64,000 nt of DNA, taken from contig CM063255.1 of assembly GCA_032158295.1 (NCBI GenBank), forward strand, positions 19,427,094 through 19,491,093, given 5' to 3'. How positions within the stretch are numbered: the first letter of the stretch is position 1; each line of letters starts with the position of its first letter. The position numbers and the translations under genes were made by a program. Below are positions 51,401-56,710 of the stretch, in pieces. This DNA is from Pycnopodia helianthoides. Its lineage: Eukaryota > Echinodermata > Asteroidea > Forcipulatida > Asteriidae. The notes under the pieces were generated by a model. The model was given only the letters and a program-made list of their open reading frames with translations. It made no database searches and was not told where the DNA came from.

Positions 51401-54400
51401 CAGAAAATTGTTAAGCAATATTTGCTGCTTGAAGCAAGTTAAAAAAAGCAAGCGGCTCTATGAAATTCGGCCCAGATCTTACCTATACTGTAGATGATGT
51501 TGCAGATAGGAAATTAATCTGAACGAACTGATCTAGTTATTTGAATTAATCAGGGGCCAATTTCATAGCTGCTTAACAGTTTTTCTTGCTAATTACATAG
51601 CTCAGAAAAATATGCTTTTAAAATCTTTTATTATAGCGTATTTCACAAGTTGAGTCATTAATTTGCTTCCAGTAAGCATCGGAAGGTTAGCATGCTGCAG
51701 CTGCTAAGCTATGAAAATGGTAATTGCACAGTCAGCACAAAAACAACCGTTAAGCAGCATTATAAAATTGGTCCCAGTTGTGATGTGCCTCACGTTTAAA
51801 TTCTAAATGGCCTGGAAGATATCCAACCAGAAGAGCTTTTCACAATGTCACACAAAACAAGCGCAAGGGGACACAAATGAAAAACTCTTCAAAAAAACAG
51901 CTCCCCAAGGGAGTAAGTTTGAGGAAAAATTTCTTCTCCCAACGAGTTGCTGAATTGTGAAATAATCTTCCTGAAACTATTGTCCATGCGATAACAACCA
52001 ACAAATTCAAAGGTAAAAAGGACAAATTCTGGAAAGAAAATGGATGGGATACTTAAAGGCTTGTACATGTATACGCTAAAATTCACCCATCAATCCTATT
52101 AGTAAAGTTAAGTAAATAATTAAGAGATGTTAAATGTACTACTTACCAGCCGAAAGCAACGCAAGCCAGTGACATGCCCATTAGGATTTGTGCCATGTGG
52201 CGGGTGGTCGGGGAAACCCATCTCGGGTTCAGGTACCATCTGAACAGATAGGAATAAATTAAGGCAGTGCACTGGCAAAATACAAAGTTGACCTGAAACG
52301 TAAACATAAATACATCCACTGTTAGAAAACAAAGAAAAATGCGTACATTGTTTTAAATTTGAAATGAGAACTGTTTCCAGCTTGTTCTATGGTTGATTTC
52401 TGGCTACACGGCAGTTACTGGGTGAATGACTTCTGAGTGGCACCCCCAAACAAAAGTATTGACATTTTACATGTTTTAGAGTAGACTACCGTCACAAGGC
52501 TACATGTAGATATCACAGCTGAGTGGGTAGAGTGCCAGCACGTTAATCCGGAGGTCGCAGGTTCGTGTCACACTCTAGTCAATTTCTCTTTGTTCAACCC
52601 AACATTACGGATATTCGGACACGGATTTCAAGTAGAAAACGATGGCCGTCTTTTAACCCCAAATTTGCAACAATTACACCGTTTCTAGAGAGACGGCCAT
52701 TCAGAAAGCCACAAAAACCCTGCTGGCTGCTTTTATTGCCATTCATGCCATCAGGCATGTTAGGTTACAATCACTATTTATACTCTGCATTTCCCGATAT
52801 TATTATTTCATTGATTTTATTTACTTTTTAAATAGTGCTTGGTACCTGTACGTAAATTGGTATTTAAAATGATTACTAAAATAATATTGTTTTTTCTTCT
52901 TTCTTTATCCCCTGGTTGCCACTTCCCAGGTTGTATCATACATGTAAGCCTGGATGTGATCCCTGGCTATTGAGTACATGTAGTTACCAAAAGAACTCAC
53001 TCCGCGGCAGTGCAGTTAATTACGAGAAGTCCCCCCGATCCACAAAGCTAAAGTAGTAGTCCAGGCCGATTTCCTACCTCCCGCCTACTCCTAGAATTAT
53101 GAGGTTCCATGAACCTCATAGAGGTCCATGTACAAACTACAATACAAAACTTTTTTTCATTTACGTTTCTGCACCTGGAGTTCTCATTTGAAATCGGATC
53201 TCGCCAAAATTAGGCTCTACGTGTTTCTTGGAATCTCATTGAGCGTTGCATGGGTCAAGAAAATCCACTCCGCAAATTTAAAATTGTTAAAAAGCAATAA
53301 ATTCTTACCGTCATTCCCAGTCCTCTTCAAACAGTGTGAGTGTTATAACAAATATGGCGCTGGAGTCACATGATGTGTGTACAAAACCAACCTACAGTTG
53401 CCGGGACCAGCGTTGCTGCGCGCGGAGTACCAGTTTGTTCGGTAGACCTTTGCCAGCGCAGCAAGCGCCATATTTGTTATAACACTCACACTGTTTGAAG
53501 AGGACTGGGAATGACGGTAAGAATTTATTGCTTTTTAACAGTTTTAAATTTGCGGAGTGGATTTTCTTGACCCATGCAACGCTCAATGAGATTCCAAGGA
53601 ACACGTAGAGCCTAATTTTGGCGAGATCCGATTTCAAATGAGAACTCCAGGTGCAGAAACGTAAATGAAAAAAAGTTTTGTATTGTAGTTTGTACATGGA
53701 CCTCTATGAGGTTCATGGAACCTCATAATTCTAGGAGTAGCTTGGTACCTGTACGTAAATTGGTATTTAAAATTTATTAGGCCTACTAAAATAATATTGT
53801 TTTTCTTTTTTCTTTATCCCTTGGTTGCCACTTCCCAAGTTGTATCATACCATTGTACGTATGTAAGCCTGGATGTGATCCCTGGCTATTTAGTACTGGT
53901 TGTATGGCATCTGACTGAAACCCTGAACAAAGATATTGCCAAAAATAGGGAGACCGCTTACATGGCTAGATAGCTCAGTTGGTAGAGCACCTACAAACCA
54001 AGGAACAGGATTCCCAAGTCGGTTAATCCACAAGAGGGCGCTGTTTTAGCCAATAACCATAATTAAACTAAGTATCAGACCTAGACATAAAAGCCACAAT
54101 CAGACTTGGAACCAAGTCTAACAAGAACAAAGATTTATCTCGTTTGTCTTACGAGTAGGTTTTGATACTTTTGAAATATTTTCCAGCCTCTTTTTAGGCA
54201 TCATTTGTCCATTACCTTTTTGTATTATTTAAAGATTACACAGTGAGGTACTGAATTCAATTGAAAAACAAAAGACCTAAAACTAGGGTCGGTCGGGGAA
54301 CCGGAAACAGTAGTTGCGATAATCGTAACCCTCCATCCTCCCGACGGTCGGAGACCGGAGGGTTACGAGTCATGCAGTGCAAAAAAGTGGCGAAATAAAA

Positions 54401-55804
54401 ATTTCGACTATTTTGGTCAGACTAGTCACCAGATTTGCCCAATTTTTACCACTTTCAAAAAACATGACACACATTCTAAGAACATGGATTTGATCTTCAA
54501 TGTATAATGAATCCACTCATAACACTATAAACATCGTTGAAAAATTATTTGAAGAAAAAACGAACAAAAACTTATCAGAAACTGACCGAAATGTCCATGG
54601 ACCGCGCTTCGCCTAAATCGACCAATCAGCGTAAACCAAACCGTTATGGTAGGCGTGGCGATCGTCCATGTGCGACTGTGCGTGCACGCAGTTAATGTAT
54701 ACAACAGATTTGCGCCATCTGCAGTTTGCGCTGATATTGCAGGAACAGCATTCCAGAATGCGCGCTCAATCTGGAAATTTTTCCTCACAAATATCCTGTG
54801 ATTGTGCAACTCAACAAAATGCGCTCAACGACGAGTCCGCTTACGCTGATTGGTCGAGATGTTGCTAGGTCACGAATCGCGAGGTTCGAAAACCGGACCT
54901 GGGATTGTCTACGCTTCATGAGAATTTTGCTTAGTCTCGGGTAAGTTTTTGTCTTTTTTTCTTAAAATATTCCCTCAATGATGTTTTGAGTAATATGAAT
55001 GGATTCATGACACATTAATGATCACATCCATGTTTTTAGAATGTGTGTCATGTTTTTTGAAAGTGGTAAAAATTGGGCAAATCTGGTGACTAGTCTGACC
55101 AAAATAGTTGAAATTTTTATTTCGCCACTTTTTTGCACTGCATGACTCGTAACCCTCCGGTCTCCGACCGTCGGGAGGATGGAGGGTTACGATTATCGCA
55201 ACTACGGAAACAGAACCACTTTTTTGTTTGGCCTCATCAAACAACAGTAAAAGGTTATATTTACGCATTTTACTTTCCACTTTCTGAACATAACAACAAC
55301 TTCAGAAAGCTTGTTATGTTGGAATCAACAACTTTTTCCAAGGTGCTGTTTGCACTGTCTGACTGTCAGACCGTAGTGTAGTGTAGTGGGGGACCGTTAT
55401 GTACACACAGCTGAGATGGTAAATACATGTCAGCTACTTACCATTCAATCATAGTCTATTACTAAATTAGAGGGGAACTAGAGACAGAGAACATGTACAC
55501 ACTGAGACTACAGTACTAACTAAGTACAAGTTACTACACATGTGATGGCAGATGTGAGATGTGTACGTGTACAGGGTATAAGAACATGTGTACAGTCAGT
55601 AGTGGATGTCCGGAAACTGGCCACCCGCAACAAGTCAAAATTACTCCCACTGATATGGAACAAAATCCAAAACTTCCGGACGTAAAATTTACCTGACTGT
55701 ACTACACTGTCACCTGTCTCCGATATCACACAAACAAAACTCACCTCTTCCACCCTTACACCAAGCTTTGCAGCTAAATATGCGATCGGGTTCAACACTT
55801 CCAT
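24210..55804 (-). CDS. MBOAT2: MBOAT1/2-like lysophospholipid acyltransferase gene, 12 coding exons
   Basis: Family members are multi-pass ER membrane enzymes that move an acyl chain from acyl-CoA to a lysophospholipid (Lands cycle remodelling). Twelve exons were joined by GT/AG sites and matching phases: 55804-55745, 52292-52147, 43638-43468, 40710-40655, 35390-35336, 34466-34289, 33640-33550, 31000-30902, 30467-30364, 28593-28396, 27190-27040, 24423-24210. The product would be about 507 residues (vertebrate MBOAT2 is about 520). Diagnostic segments are VNFVFCQ and FRWYLNP (residues 21-40), GPMMI (about 126), [16 protein letters not shown] (about 286), [18 protein letters not shown] (330-347), and [12 protein letters not shown] with the predicted catalytic His at about 364. 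The CYDR and WHGxYPGY sequences fit MBOAT1/2 better than LPCAT3 or MBOAT7. MBOAT1 and MBOAT2 cannot be separated here. Exon 11 carries a one-base frameshift, so the literal reading stops after 426 residues. All exons, junctions and homology were judged by eye. Confidence 0.93.
27040..27190 (-). CDS. MBOAT2: MBOAT exon 11, one base short (frameshift)
   Basis: The exon lies between TTTTTGTAG and GTAAGT. In phase it reads [18 protein letters not shown] then [20 protein letters not shown], matching the family, and then TF and a stop at 27068-27070. The +2 frame beyond this point reads [10 protein letters not shown] and runs on into exon 12. Its length of 151 nt does not satisfy the flanking phases; 152 would. 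The break lies at roughly 27068-27078. Confidence 0.9.
27996..28365. mobile_element. TTAA-flanked foldback MITE in intron 10
   Basis: TTAA at 27992-27995 and 28366-28369. The 370-bp element folds almost completely on itself, from AGGTACATGTTGATTTGGAT to its inverse, with a central GAGTCGAAAATTTGACTC loop region. It is related to the left part of family B. Its end is 20 bp from the exon 10 donor. Confidence 0.92.
28396..28593 (-). CDS. MBOAT2: MBOAT exon 10, active site
   Basis: A 198-nt, 66-codon exon, phase 0 at both ends (acceptor TTGCAG, donor GTGAGT). It carries [38 protein letters not shown] and [15 protein letters not shown]. The WHGxxxGYxxxF motif contains the predicted catalytic His; the NWN segment contains the second conserved polar position. 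No key residue is missing. The minus-strand ORF runs past the donor for a few codons only. Confidence 0.97.
28825..29093 (-). mobile_element. SINE-3 copy in intron 9
   Basis: The minus strand reads a tRNA-like TTAGCTCAGTTTATAGAGCA and a box B-like AGGCTCAAGTCCCGCTCTAG; the plus side carries GGCAGTCTCCCTATTTTTTA and GGGGCGCCAGTCGG. Same family as 31058-31340. Confidence 0.75.
29224..29560. mobile_element. family D MITE in intron 9
   Basis: TTAA at 29220-29223 and 29561-29564; ends AGGTATTGTACACTTTTGG and CCAATAGTGTACAGGGCCT. It closely resembles 40311-40641. Confidence 0.9.
29815..30003 (-). mobile_element. family C MITE fragment
   Basis: Shares TTTCAAAAGGTGG, CATGCAGGAAGATTAATCC and GAATCCCTTTCTCTAAAACC with 50235-50485 and, in inverse, with 48836-49150. 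Truncated before its second end. Confidence 0.7.
30006..30300. repeat. 45-bp minisatellite in intron 9
   Basis: Six to seven copies of a unit containing CTAAAGTCACCAATGGTAAG and GAGGGGGTATGAGTGCAGT, the last shortened. It begins where the family C fragment is cut and ends about 60 bp from exon 9. Confidence 0.9.
30364..30467 (-). CDS. MBOAT2: MBOAT exon 9 (DAINNAAG segment)
   Basis: A 104-nt exon from CCAG to GTGGGA. It codes [18 protein letters not shown] then [16 protein letters not shown]. The DAxNNxAGxGFxGYDxNG sequence is a strong MBOAT1/2 signature leading into the active-site exon. Confidence 0.95.
30647..30813. mobile_element. family E element with 6-bp target duplication
   Basis: 167 bp, ends CAGGCCTGGAATT and AATTCCAGGCCTG, flanked on both sides by GGTTAA (30641-30646 and 30814-30819). 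The core is asymmetric and non-coding. Other copies lie at 37231-37395, 50491-50656 and, truncated, 40765-40880. Confidence 0.88.
30902..31000 (-). CDS. MBOAT2: MBOAT exon 8 (KYFTAW segment)
   Basis: A 99-nt exon after TTTCCACAG, ending before GTAAGA. It codes [20 protein letters not shown] then [14 protein letters not shown]. This corresponds to the family's [19 protein letters not shown] motif, completed by exon 9. A tempting internal AG (TTGTACAG) gives the wrong phase and was rejected. Confidence 0.9.
31058..31340 (-). mobile_element. SINE-3 copy in intron 7
   Basis: Contains ACTAGAGCAGGGTTTGAACC (inverse of box B), AACTAAGCTTTCTAGCC (inverse of box A), GGCAGTCTCCCTATTATGTC and GGGGGTGCCAGTCAGAAGCC. 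It starts about 58 bp upstream of exon 8. Confidence 0.8.
31370..31615 (-). mobile_element. second SINE-3 copy, in tandem
   Basis: Repeats the structure of 31058-31340: GACTAGAGTGGGATTTGAAC, ACGTGCCGGCGCTCTACAAA, GAAGTCTCCCTATTATGTC, GAGGGTGCCAGTCAGAAGCC. It keeps the best tRNA-like head of this family in the window. Confidence 0.8.
31885..33052 (+). mobile_element. 5'-truncated LINE, reverse transcriptase C-terminal part
   Basis: Plus-strand translation gives [25 protein letters not shown], then [58 protein letters not shown] and [14 protein letters not shown]. These are the conserved blocks after the catalytic region of jockey/CR1-like reverse transcriptases. The element ends in a (TTGA)n tail at 33033-33050. 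A 52-bp tandem duplication shifts the frame. The catalytic core and endonuclease are missing, so it is dead. It lies in MBOAT intron 7, antisense to the gene. Confidence 0.9.
33550..33640 (-). CDS. MBOAT2: MBOAT exon 7, membrane segment
   Basis: A 91-nt exon between TTTTTCAG and GTAAGT. It codes [19 protein letters not shown] and [11 protein letters not shown], one membrane helix plus a short lumenal or cytosolic loop. Sequence conservation is low here; the call rests on phase, hydrophobicity and position between exons 6 and 8. Confidence 0.82.
33785..34140. repeat. tandem repeat, about 140-150-bp period, intron 6-7 region
   Basis: Three decayed copies sharing CAGTAGAAAGTCAA, TACTGT and ATCCACTGTGGTTTTGAATG. 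A single related copy lies at about 49830-49950 in intron 2. It lies in intron 6, between exon 7 and exon 6. Confidence 0.75.
34289..34466 (-). CDS. MBOAT2: MBOAT exon 6
   Basis: A 178-nt exon from CATCAG to GTAAGA. It codes [38 protein letters not shown] and then a charged loop ([19 protein letters not shown]). The LEFxSY and GPxCxxxxYIxFIEG positions match MBOAT1/2. The charged linker is the usual variable region. Confidence 0.92.
35336..35390 (-). CDS. MBOAT2: MBOAT exon 5
   Basis: A 55-nt exon after TTTCAG, ending before GTAGGG. It codes [19 protein letters not shown] across the junctions, matching the polar loop (DEELTxxQRDLAVRR-like) that follows IHDG in MBOAT1/2. The donor is weaker than the others in the gene. 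Confidence 0.88.
35545..35648. repeat. 16-bp tandem repeat
   Basis: About six exact copies of CCAGTTAACCCTTTAA in intron 4, just after exon 5. It is not the animal telomere repeat. Confidence 0.95.
35695..36150 (-). mobile_element. LINE 3' end, minus orientation
   Basis: Begins with a (CATT)n tail and on the minus strand ends GAGACAAATAAAAGAAATGA. Upstream on that strand it translates as [20 protein letters not shown], a usual C-terminal block of non-LTR reverse transcriptases. Strongly 5' truncated; distinct from the LINE at 31885. Confidence 0.7.
36809..37165 (-). mobile_element. family A MITE in intron 4
   Basis: Ends CCAATTCTGTAATGTTCCT then TTAA (37162-37165); the opposite end has lost its tip and starts at AAATATACTTTTTGATCAC. 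It is continuous with family C and E sequence up to 37515. Confidence 0.85.
37231..37395. mobile_element. family E element in intron 4
   Basis: 165 bp with CAGGCCTGGAATT termini and AAACTT on both sides (37225-37230, 37396-37401). It is inserted in a family C element and is the inverted counterpart of 50491-50656. Confidence 0.88.
37516..37655 (-). mobile_element. family A MITE fragment
   Basis: Carries ATTTTCTCGTGACCCAGATG through CCAATTCTGTAATGTTCCT and TTAA, joined abruptly to family C sequence at about 37515. Only the last third of the element remains. Confidence 0.8.
38292..38671 (+). mobile_element. family A MITE, best copy in intron 4
   Basis: TTAA at 38288-38291 and 38672-38675 with exact termini AGGAACATTACAGAATTGG and CCAATTCTGTAATGTTCCT. 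A family C fragment follows directly (about 38680-38880). Confidence 0.92.
39510..39985 (+). mobile_element. SINE-1-type element with tRNA-Leu-like head
   Basis: Head: GTGGCCGAGCGGTTAAGAGC, anticodon stem-loop CCGGACTCAAGCTCCGG (loop anticodon CAA), long variable arm, box B GTGGGTTCAAGTCCCAG. It is followed by TTGTGTCCTTGAGCAAG and ends in a (ATT)n tail near 39950-39975. The acceptor stem is imperfect and the linker is that of a SINE, so it is not called a tRNA gene. Confidence 0.82.
40311..40641. mobile_element. family D MITE abutting the exon 4 donor
   Basis: TTAA at 40307-40310 and 40642-40645, ends AGGTATTGTACCCTTTTGG and CCAATAGTGTACAGGGCCT. Only three bases (40646-40648) separate its right TTAA from the six-base donor at 40649-40654. 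Confidence 0.9.
40655..40710 (-). CDS. MBOAT2: MBOAT exon 4 (GPMMI segment)
   Basis: A short 56-nt exon between TTTGCAG and GTAAGT. It codes [20 protein letters not shown] across both junctions and matches the family segment that reads SGPMMIITQKITSLAFEIHDG-like in vertebrates. A TTAA-flanked MITE (family D) starts 3 bases beyond the six-base donor, so the donor region is squeezed against a mobile element. Confidence 0.9.
40765..40995. mobile_element. truncated family E joined to a family P fragment
   Basis: Family E sequence (GCACCAAGGCCAAGACTAGG) stops where GGGGCCAGTTTCATAGAGC begins, the terminus of the palindromic family P. Only one half of P is seen before the sequence changes. Confidence 0.65.
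41570..42055. mobile_element. G-tract-rich inverted-repeat element in intron 3
   Basis: Begins GGCGGCACCAG followed by runs of 7-10 G's, and ends with runs of C and G then CTAGCGCCGCCGCTG. The two ends are inverse in kind though diverged. The middle is AT-rich and non-coding. Confidence 0.6.
42298..42690. repeat. dispersed repeat (ACAAGACC-type), one of several copies
   Basis: Shares phrases such as CACAAGACC, CTCAAAATGTTTACTGGACC and CTGGCCTCAGGCCTG with 39140-39235, 45190-45295, 45830-45935 and 46625-46700. The recurring order suggests one old dispersed element. Intervening DNA holds no exon. Confidence 0.6.
43468..43638 (-). CDS. MBOAT2: MBOAT exon 3, membrane segments
   Basis: The exon begins after TTGCAG and ends at GTGAGT (43462-43467); 171 nt. 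It codes [19 protein letters not shown], then a hydrophobic run [19 protein letters not shown] and the polar stretch [12 protein letters not shown]. An earlier GTGAGG at 43500-43505 also looks like a donor, but using it would put exon 4 out of frame, so the downstream donor was chosen. Confidence 0.9.
43765..44280. repeat. dispersed repeat copy in intron 2
   Basis: Shares GGGTGCCATTTACCC, CAACAATTGTTTTGCTATA, CTTCACTGTTCCCTAC and TACC(C/T)CGGGCT with 48090-48760 in the same order. No coding sequence. Confidence 0.65.
44593..44785. mobile_element. family P palindromic element
   Basis: Starts GGGCCCAATTTCAAAGAGC and ends GAAATTGGGCCC with inverted arms around ACCAGCC...GACTGGT. 193 bp, no target duplication clearly visible. 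Confidence 0.88.
45300..45700. repeat. degenerate GGATTTAGAAGG-type repeats
   Basis: Irregular repeats of GAAGGATTTGGGCT and GGATTTAGAAGG, spaced 40-70 bases. Too degenerate to give a period. Confidence 0.55.
47960..48048. repeat. 29-bp tandem repeat rich in TACATGTA
   Basis: Three copies of a unit with CATGTACACTTTCCATG and TATGTACC in intron 2. Confidence 0.9.
48090..48760. repeat. dispersed repeat copy, split by family P
   Basis: Second copy of the repeat at 43765-44280. The family P-like hairpin at 48267-48500 interrupts it, so the P element is younger. Confidence 0.65.
48267..48500. mobile_element. family P variant, nested
   Basis: Termini GGGCCCAATTTCATGGCTC and GAGCCATGAGATTGGGCCC with arms CTGCTTACTG and TGGCAAGCAG. 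The core differs from 44593-44785, so it is a subfamily. Confidence 0.82.
48836..49150 (+). mobile_element. family C MITE copy
   Basis: Starts GGGAGGGTAAACCTTTGG, passes GAAGCACTGCAGCTGTTGAT and a central GTTTCATGCATGAAAC palindrome, and ends near TTTTGAAATGAAATTTTTGA. The most complete copy of the family here. Confidence 0.8.
50235..50720 (-). mobile_element. family C MITE carrying a family E insertion
   Basis: Inverse orientation to 48836-49150; interrupted at 50491-50656 by family E with AAGTTT on both sides. Followed directly by a family A MITE. Confidence 0.85.
50725..51100 (+). mobile_element. family A MITE in intron 2
   Basis: TTAA at 50721-50724 and 51101-51104 with family A termini (left end GTAACATTACAGAATTGG, two changes). 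Confidence 0.9.
51256..51473. mobile_element. family P palindromic element
   Basis: Ends GGGCCCAATTTCATAGAGC and CTATGAAATTCGGCCC, with inner CAGCCAAGAAACAATGTCAC and GACTGGTATCCTGCTCATTT as in 44593-44785. Confidence 0.88.
51553..51775. mobile_element. family P variant
   Basis: Ends GGGGCCAATTTCATAGCTGC and GCAGCATTATAAAATTGGTCCC-like inverse; the core is unlike the other P copies. It lies 80 bp after the previous copy. Confidence 0.7.
51840..52056 (+). pseudogene. LINE reverse transcriptase C-terminal remnant
   Basis: The plus frame reads [16 protein letters not shown], a TGA where Trp is expected, [20 protein letters not shown] and [11 protein letters not shown], then stop. [17 protein letters not shown] followed by VNxFKxxLDKFW is the usual end of many non-LTR ORF2 proteins. 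The Trp-to-stop change marks decay. It lies in intron 2, about 90 bp from exon 2, antisense to MBOAT. Confidence 0.8.
52147..52292 (-). CDS. MBOAT2: MBOAT exon 2, first membrane segments
   Basis: The acceptor is TTTCAG and the donor GTAAGT (52141-52146); 146 nt. It codes residues 21-69: [20 protein letters not shown], then [19 protein letters not shown]. Both hydrophobic stretches and the FRxYL and RH signatures line up with the N-terminal membrane segments of MBOAT1/2. The final Trp codon is split TG/G with exon 3, which fixes the phase. Confidence 0.92.
52395..52595 (+). mobile_element. SINE-3 copy in intron 1
   Basis: Order: GACTTCTGAGTGGCACCC, CACAGCTGAGTGGGTAGAGT, CACGTTAATCCGGAGGTCGC, AGGTTCGTGTCACACTCTAG. 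Same family as 31370-31615, opposite orientation. Confidence 0.78.
52836..52980. repeat. direct repeat flanking a foldback, copy 1
   Basis: GCTTGGTACCTGTACGTAAA through GCCTGGATGTGATCCCTGG recurs at 53741-53893 with a few changes. The two copies bracket the foldback at 53085-53740. Confidence 0.85.
53085..53740. mobile_element. large foldback, 277-bp arms
   Basis: Arms 53085-53361 and 53464-53740 are equal in length and differ at only a few bases (at least two seen). They begin CTACTCCTAGAATTATGAGG and end GGCGCT; the spacer is 102 bp. Both arms give the same open frame on opposite strands, which is an effect of the palindrome. It lies in MBOAT intron 1. Confidence 0.95.
53741..53893. repeat. 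direct repeat flanking a foldback, copy 2
   Basis: Counterpart of 52836-52980; includes small insertions (TTATTAGGCC, CATTGTACGT). It runs on into a SINE-3 fragment (53894-54030). Confidence 0.85.
53860..54030 (+). mobile_element. SINE-3 fragment with box A
   Basis: GGCATCTGACTGAAACCC, AGGGAGACCGCTTACATGG and TAGATAGCTCAGTTGGTAGA are seen; box B is replaced by other sequence. Confidence 0.7.
54310..55205. mobile_element. 896-bp element, about 225-bp terminal inverted repeats, 7-bp TSD
   Basis: Ends GTAGTTGCGATAATCG and its exact inverse; flanked by GGAAACA at 54303-54309 and 55206-55212. Each arm carries a subterminal hairpin (AACCCTCC...GGAGGGTT). A second inverted pair lies inside (GACCAATCAGCG / CGCTGATTGGTC). 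No transposase frame. Lies in MBOAT intron 1. Confidence 0.93.
55745..55804 (-). CDS. MBOAT2: MBOAT exon 1 (start codon)
   Basis: This exon codes [20 protein letters not shown] and ends in phase 0 at the donor GTGAGT (55739-55744). The ATG is the only one in frame and stands just before the conserved VNFVFCQ of exon 2, at the place where vertebrate MBOAT2 has a short N-terminal tail. The N-terminus is therefore about the expected length. A longer N-terminus from an upstream exon is not excluded. Confidence 0.85.
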
Positions 55805-56100
55805 GTTGCACTACAACACAGCGGTTAACGTTAGACTTGACATGCACAAAACTCTACTAGATAAACATGCATGAATCTGCATGTAAAAAGTTAGGCGTAG
55901 GCCCGGGCGACACAACCTTGTTTACGGATGCTTTCCCCCCACTGGCCCCCTGAGTGCGCGTTGCAATTCAACGGCGTTCAGAAAAGGGGTCGAGTATCGC
56001 GTGAGCACGAAGTTGTACAGACTAGGGGAAAACGCTGTACAAAGGTCACCATTTTCTTAGACTTGATGTCAAGTCTGAAATCGTGGTTATTTTTTTAATC
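55805..56100 (-). promoter_or_regulatory. 5' flank / probable 5' UTR of the MBOAT gene
   Basis: The DNA just upstream of the start codon is richer in G+C than its surroundings around 55890-56000 and lacks recognised repeats, as expected for a promoter-proximal region. No TATA box or clear initiator is seen. A further non-coding first exon may lie upstream. Confidence 0.3.
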
Positions 56101-56337
56101 TGCTTATCACAGACTTGGAACCAAGTCTATCATCTCGGCAGTCTTGACATGGTCTATAGCTGTGTTGAAAACAACGGAAAATGGACGAGCTATAAATATT
56201 GAAATTCAATGTTATCGCTCGTTGTCAAATAATGAAAAATATAATATGTTGCAAATCAATTAAAAGCCTCAAATCAAAGCCTTATTAAATCGTATCATAG
56301 CAAGTCATAAGAATGGAAATACTAGTAGTAGGCTTAA

Positions 56338-56706
56338 AGACACTGGACACCTTTGGTAATTGTCACTTGGTGTATCACAACATATGCACAAAACAACAAA
56401 CCTGTGAAAATTTGAACTCAATATTGGTCGTCGAAGTTGCGAGATAATTATGGAAGAAAAAACACCCTAATTGTCACACGAAGTTGTGTGCTTTCTGATG
56501 CTTGATTTCGAGACCTCACGCGTGAGGTCTCAAAATCAATTCAAAGATTTTACTGAGAAATTACTTCTTTCTCAAAAACTACGTTACTTCAGAGGGAGCC
56601 GTTTCTCACAATGTTTTATACTATCAACAGCTCTCCATTGCTCGTTACCAAGTAAGTTTTTATGCTAACAATTATTTTGAGTAATTGCCAATAGTGTCCA
56701 GTGCCT
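56338..56706. mobile_element. family F MITE, TTAA-flanked
   Basis: TTAA at 56334-56337 and 56707-56710; ends AGACACTGGACACCTTTGG and CCAATAGTGTCCAGTGCCT. Central 22-nt perfect palindrome at 56510-56531. Confidence 0.88.
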
Positions 56707-56710
56707 TTAA

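Noticed and set aside
53128..53697. A gene encoded identically on both strands (53128-53373 plus, 53392-53697 minus)
   Set aside because: This is the effect of the palindromic foldback; the frame has no recognised domain.
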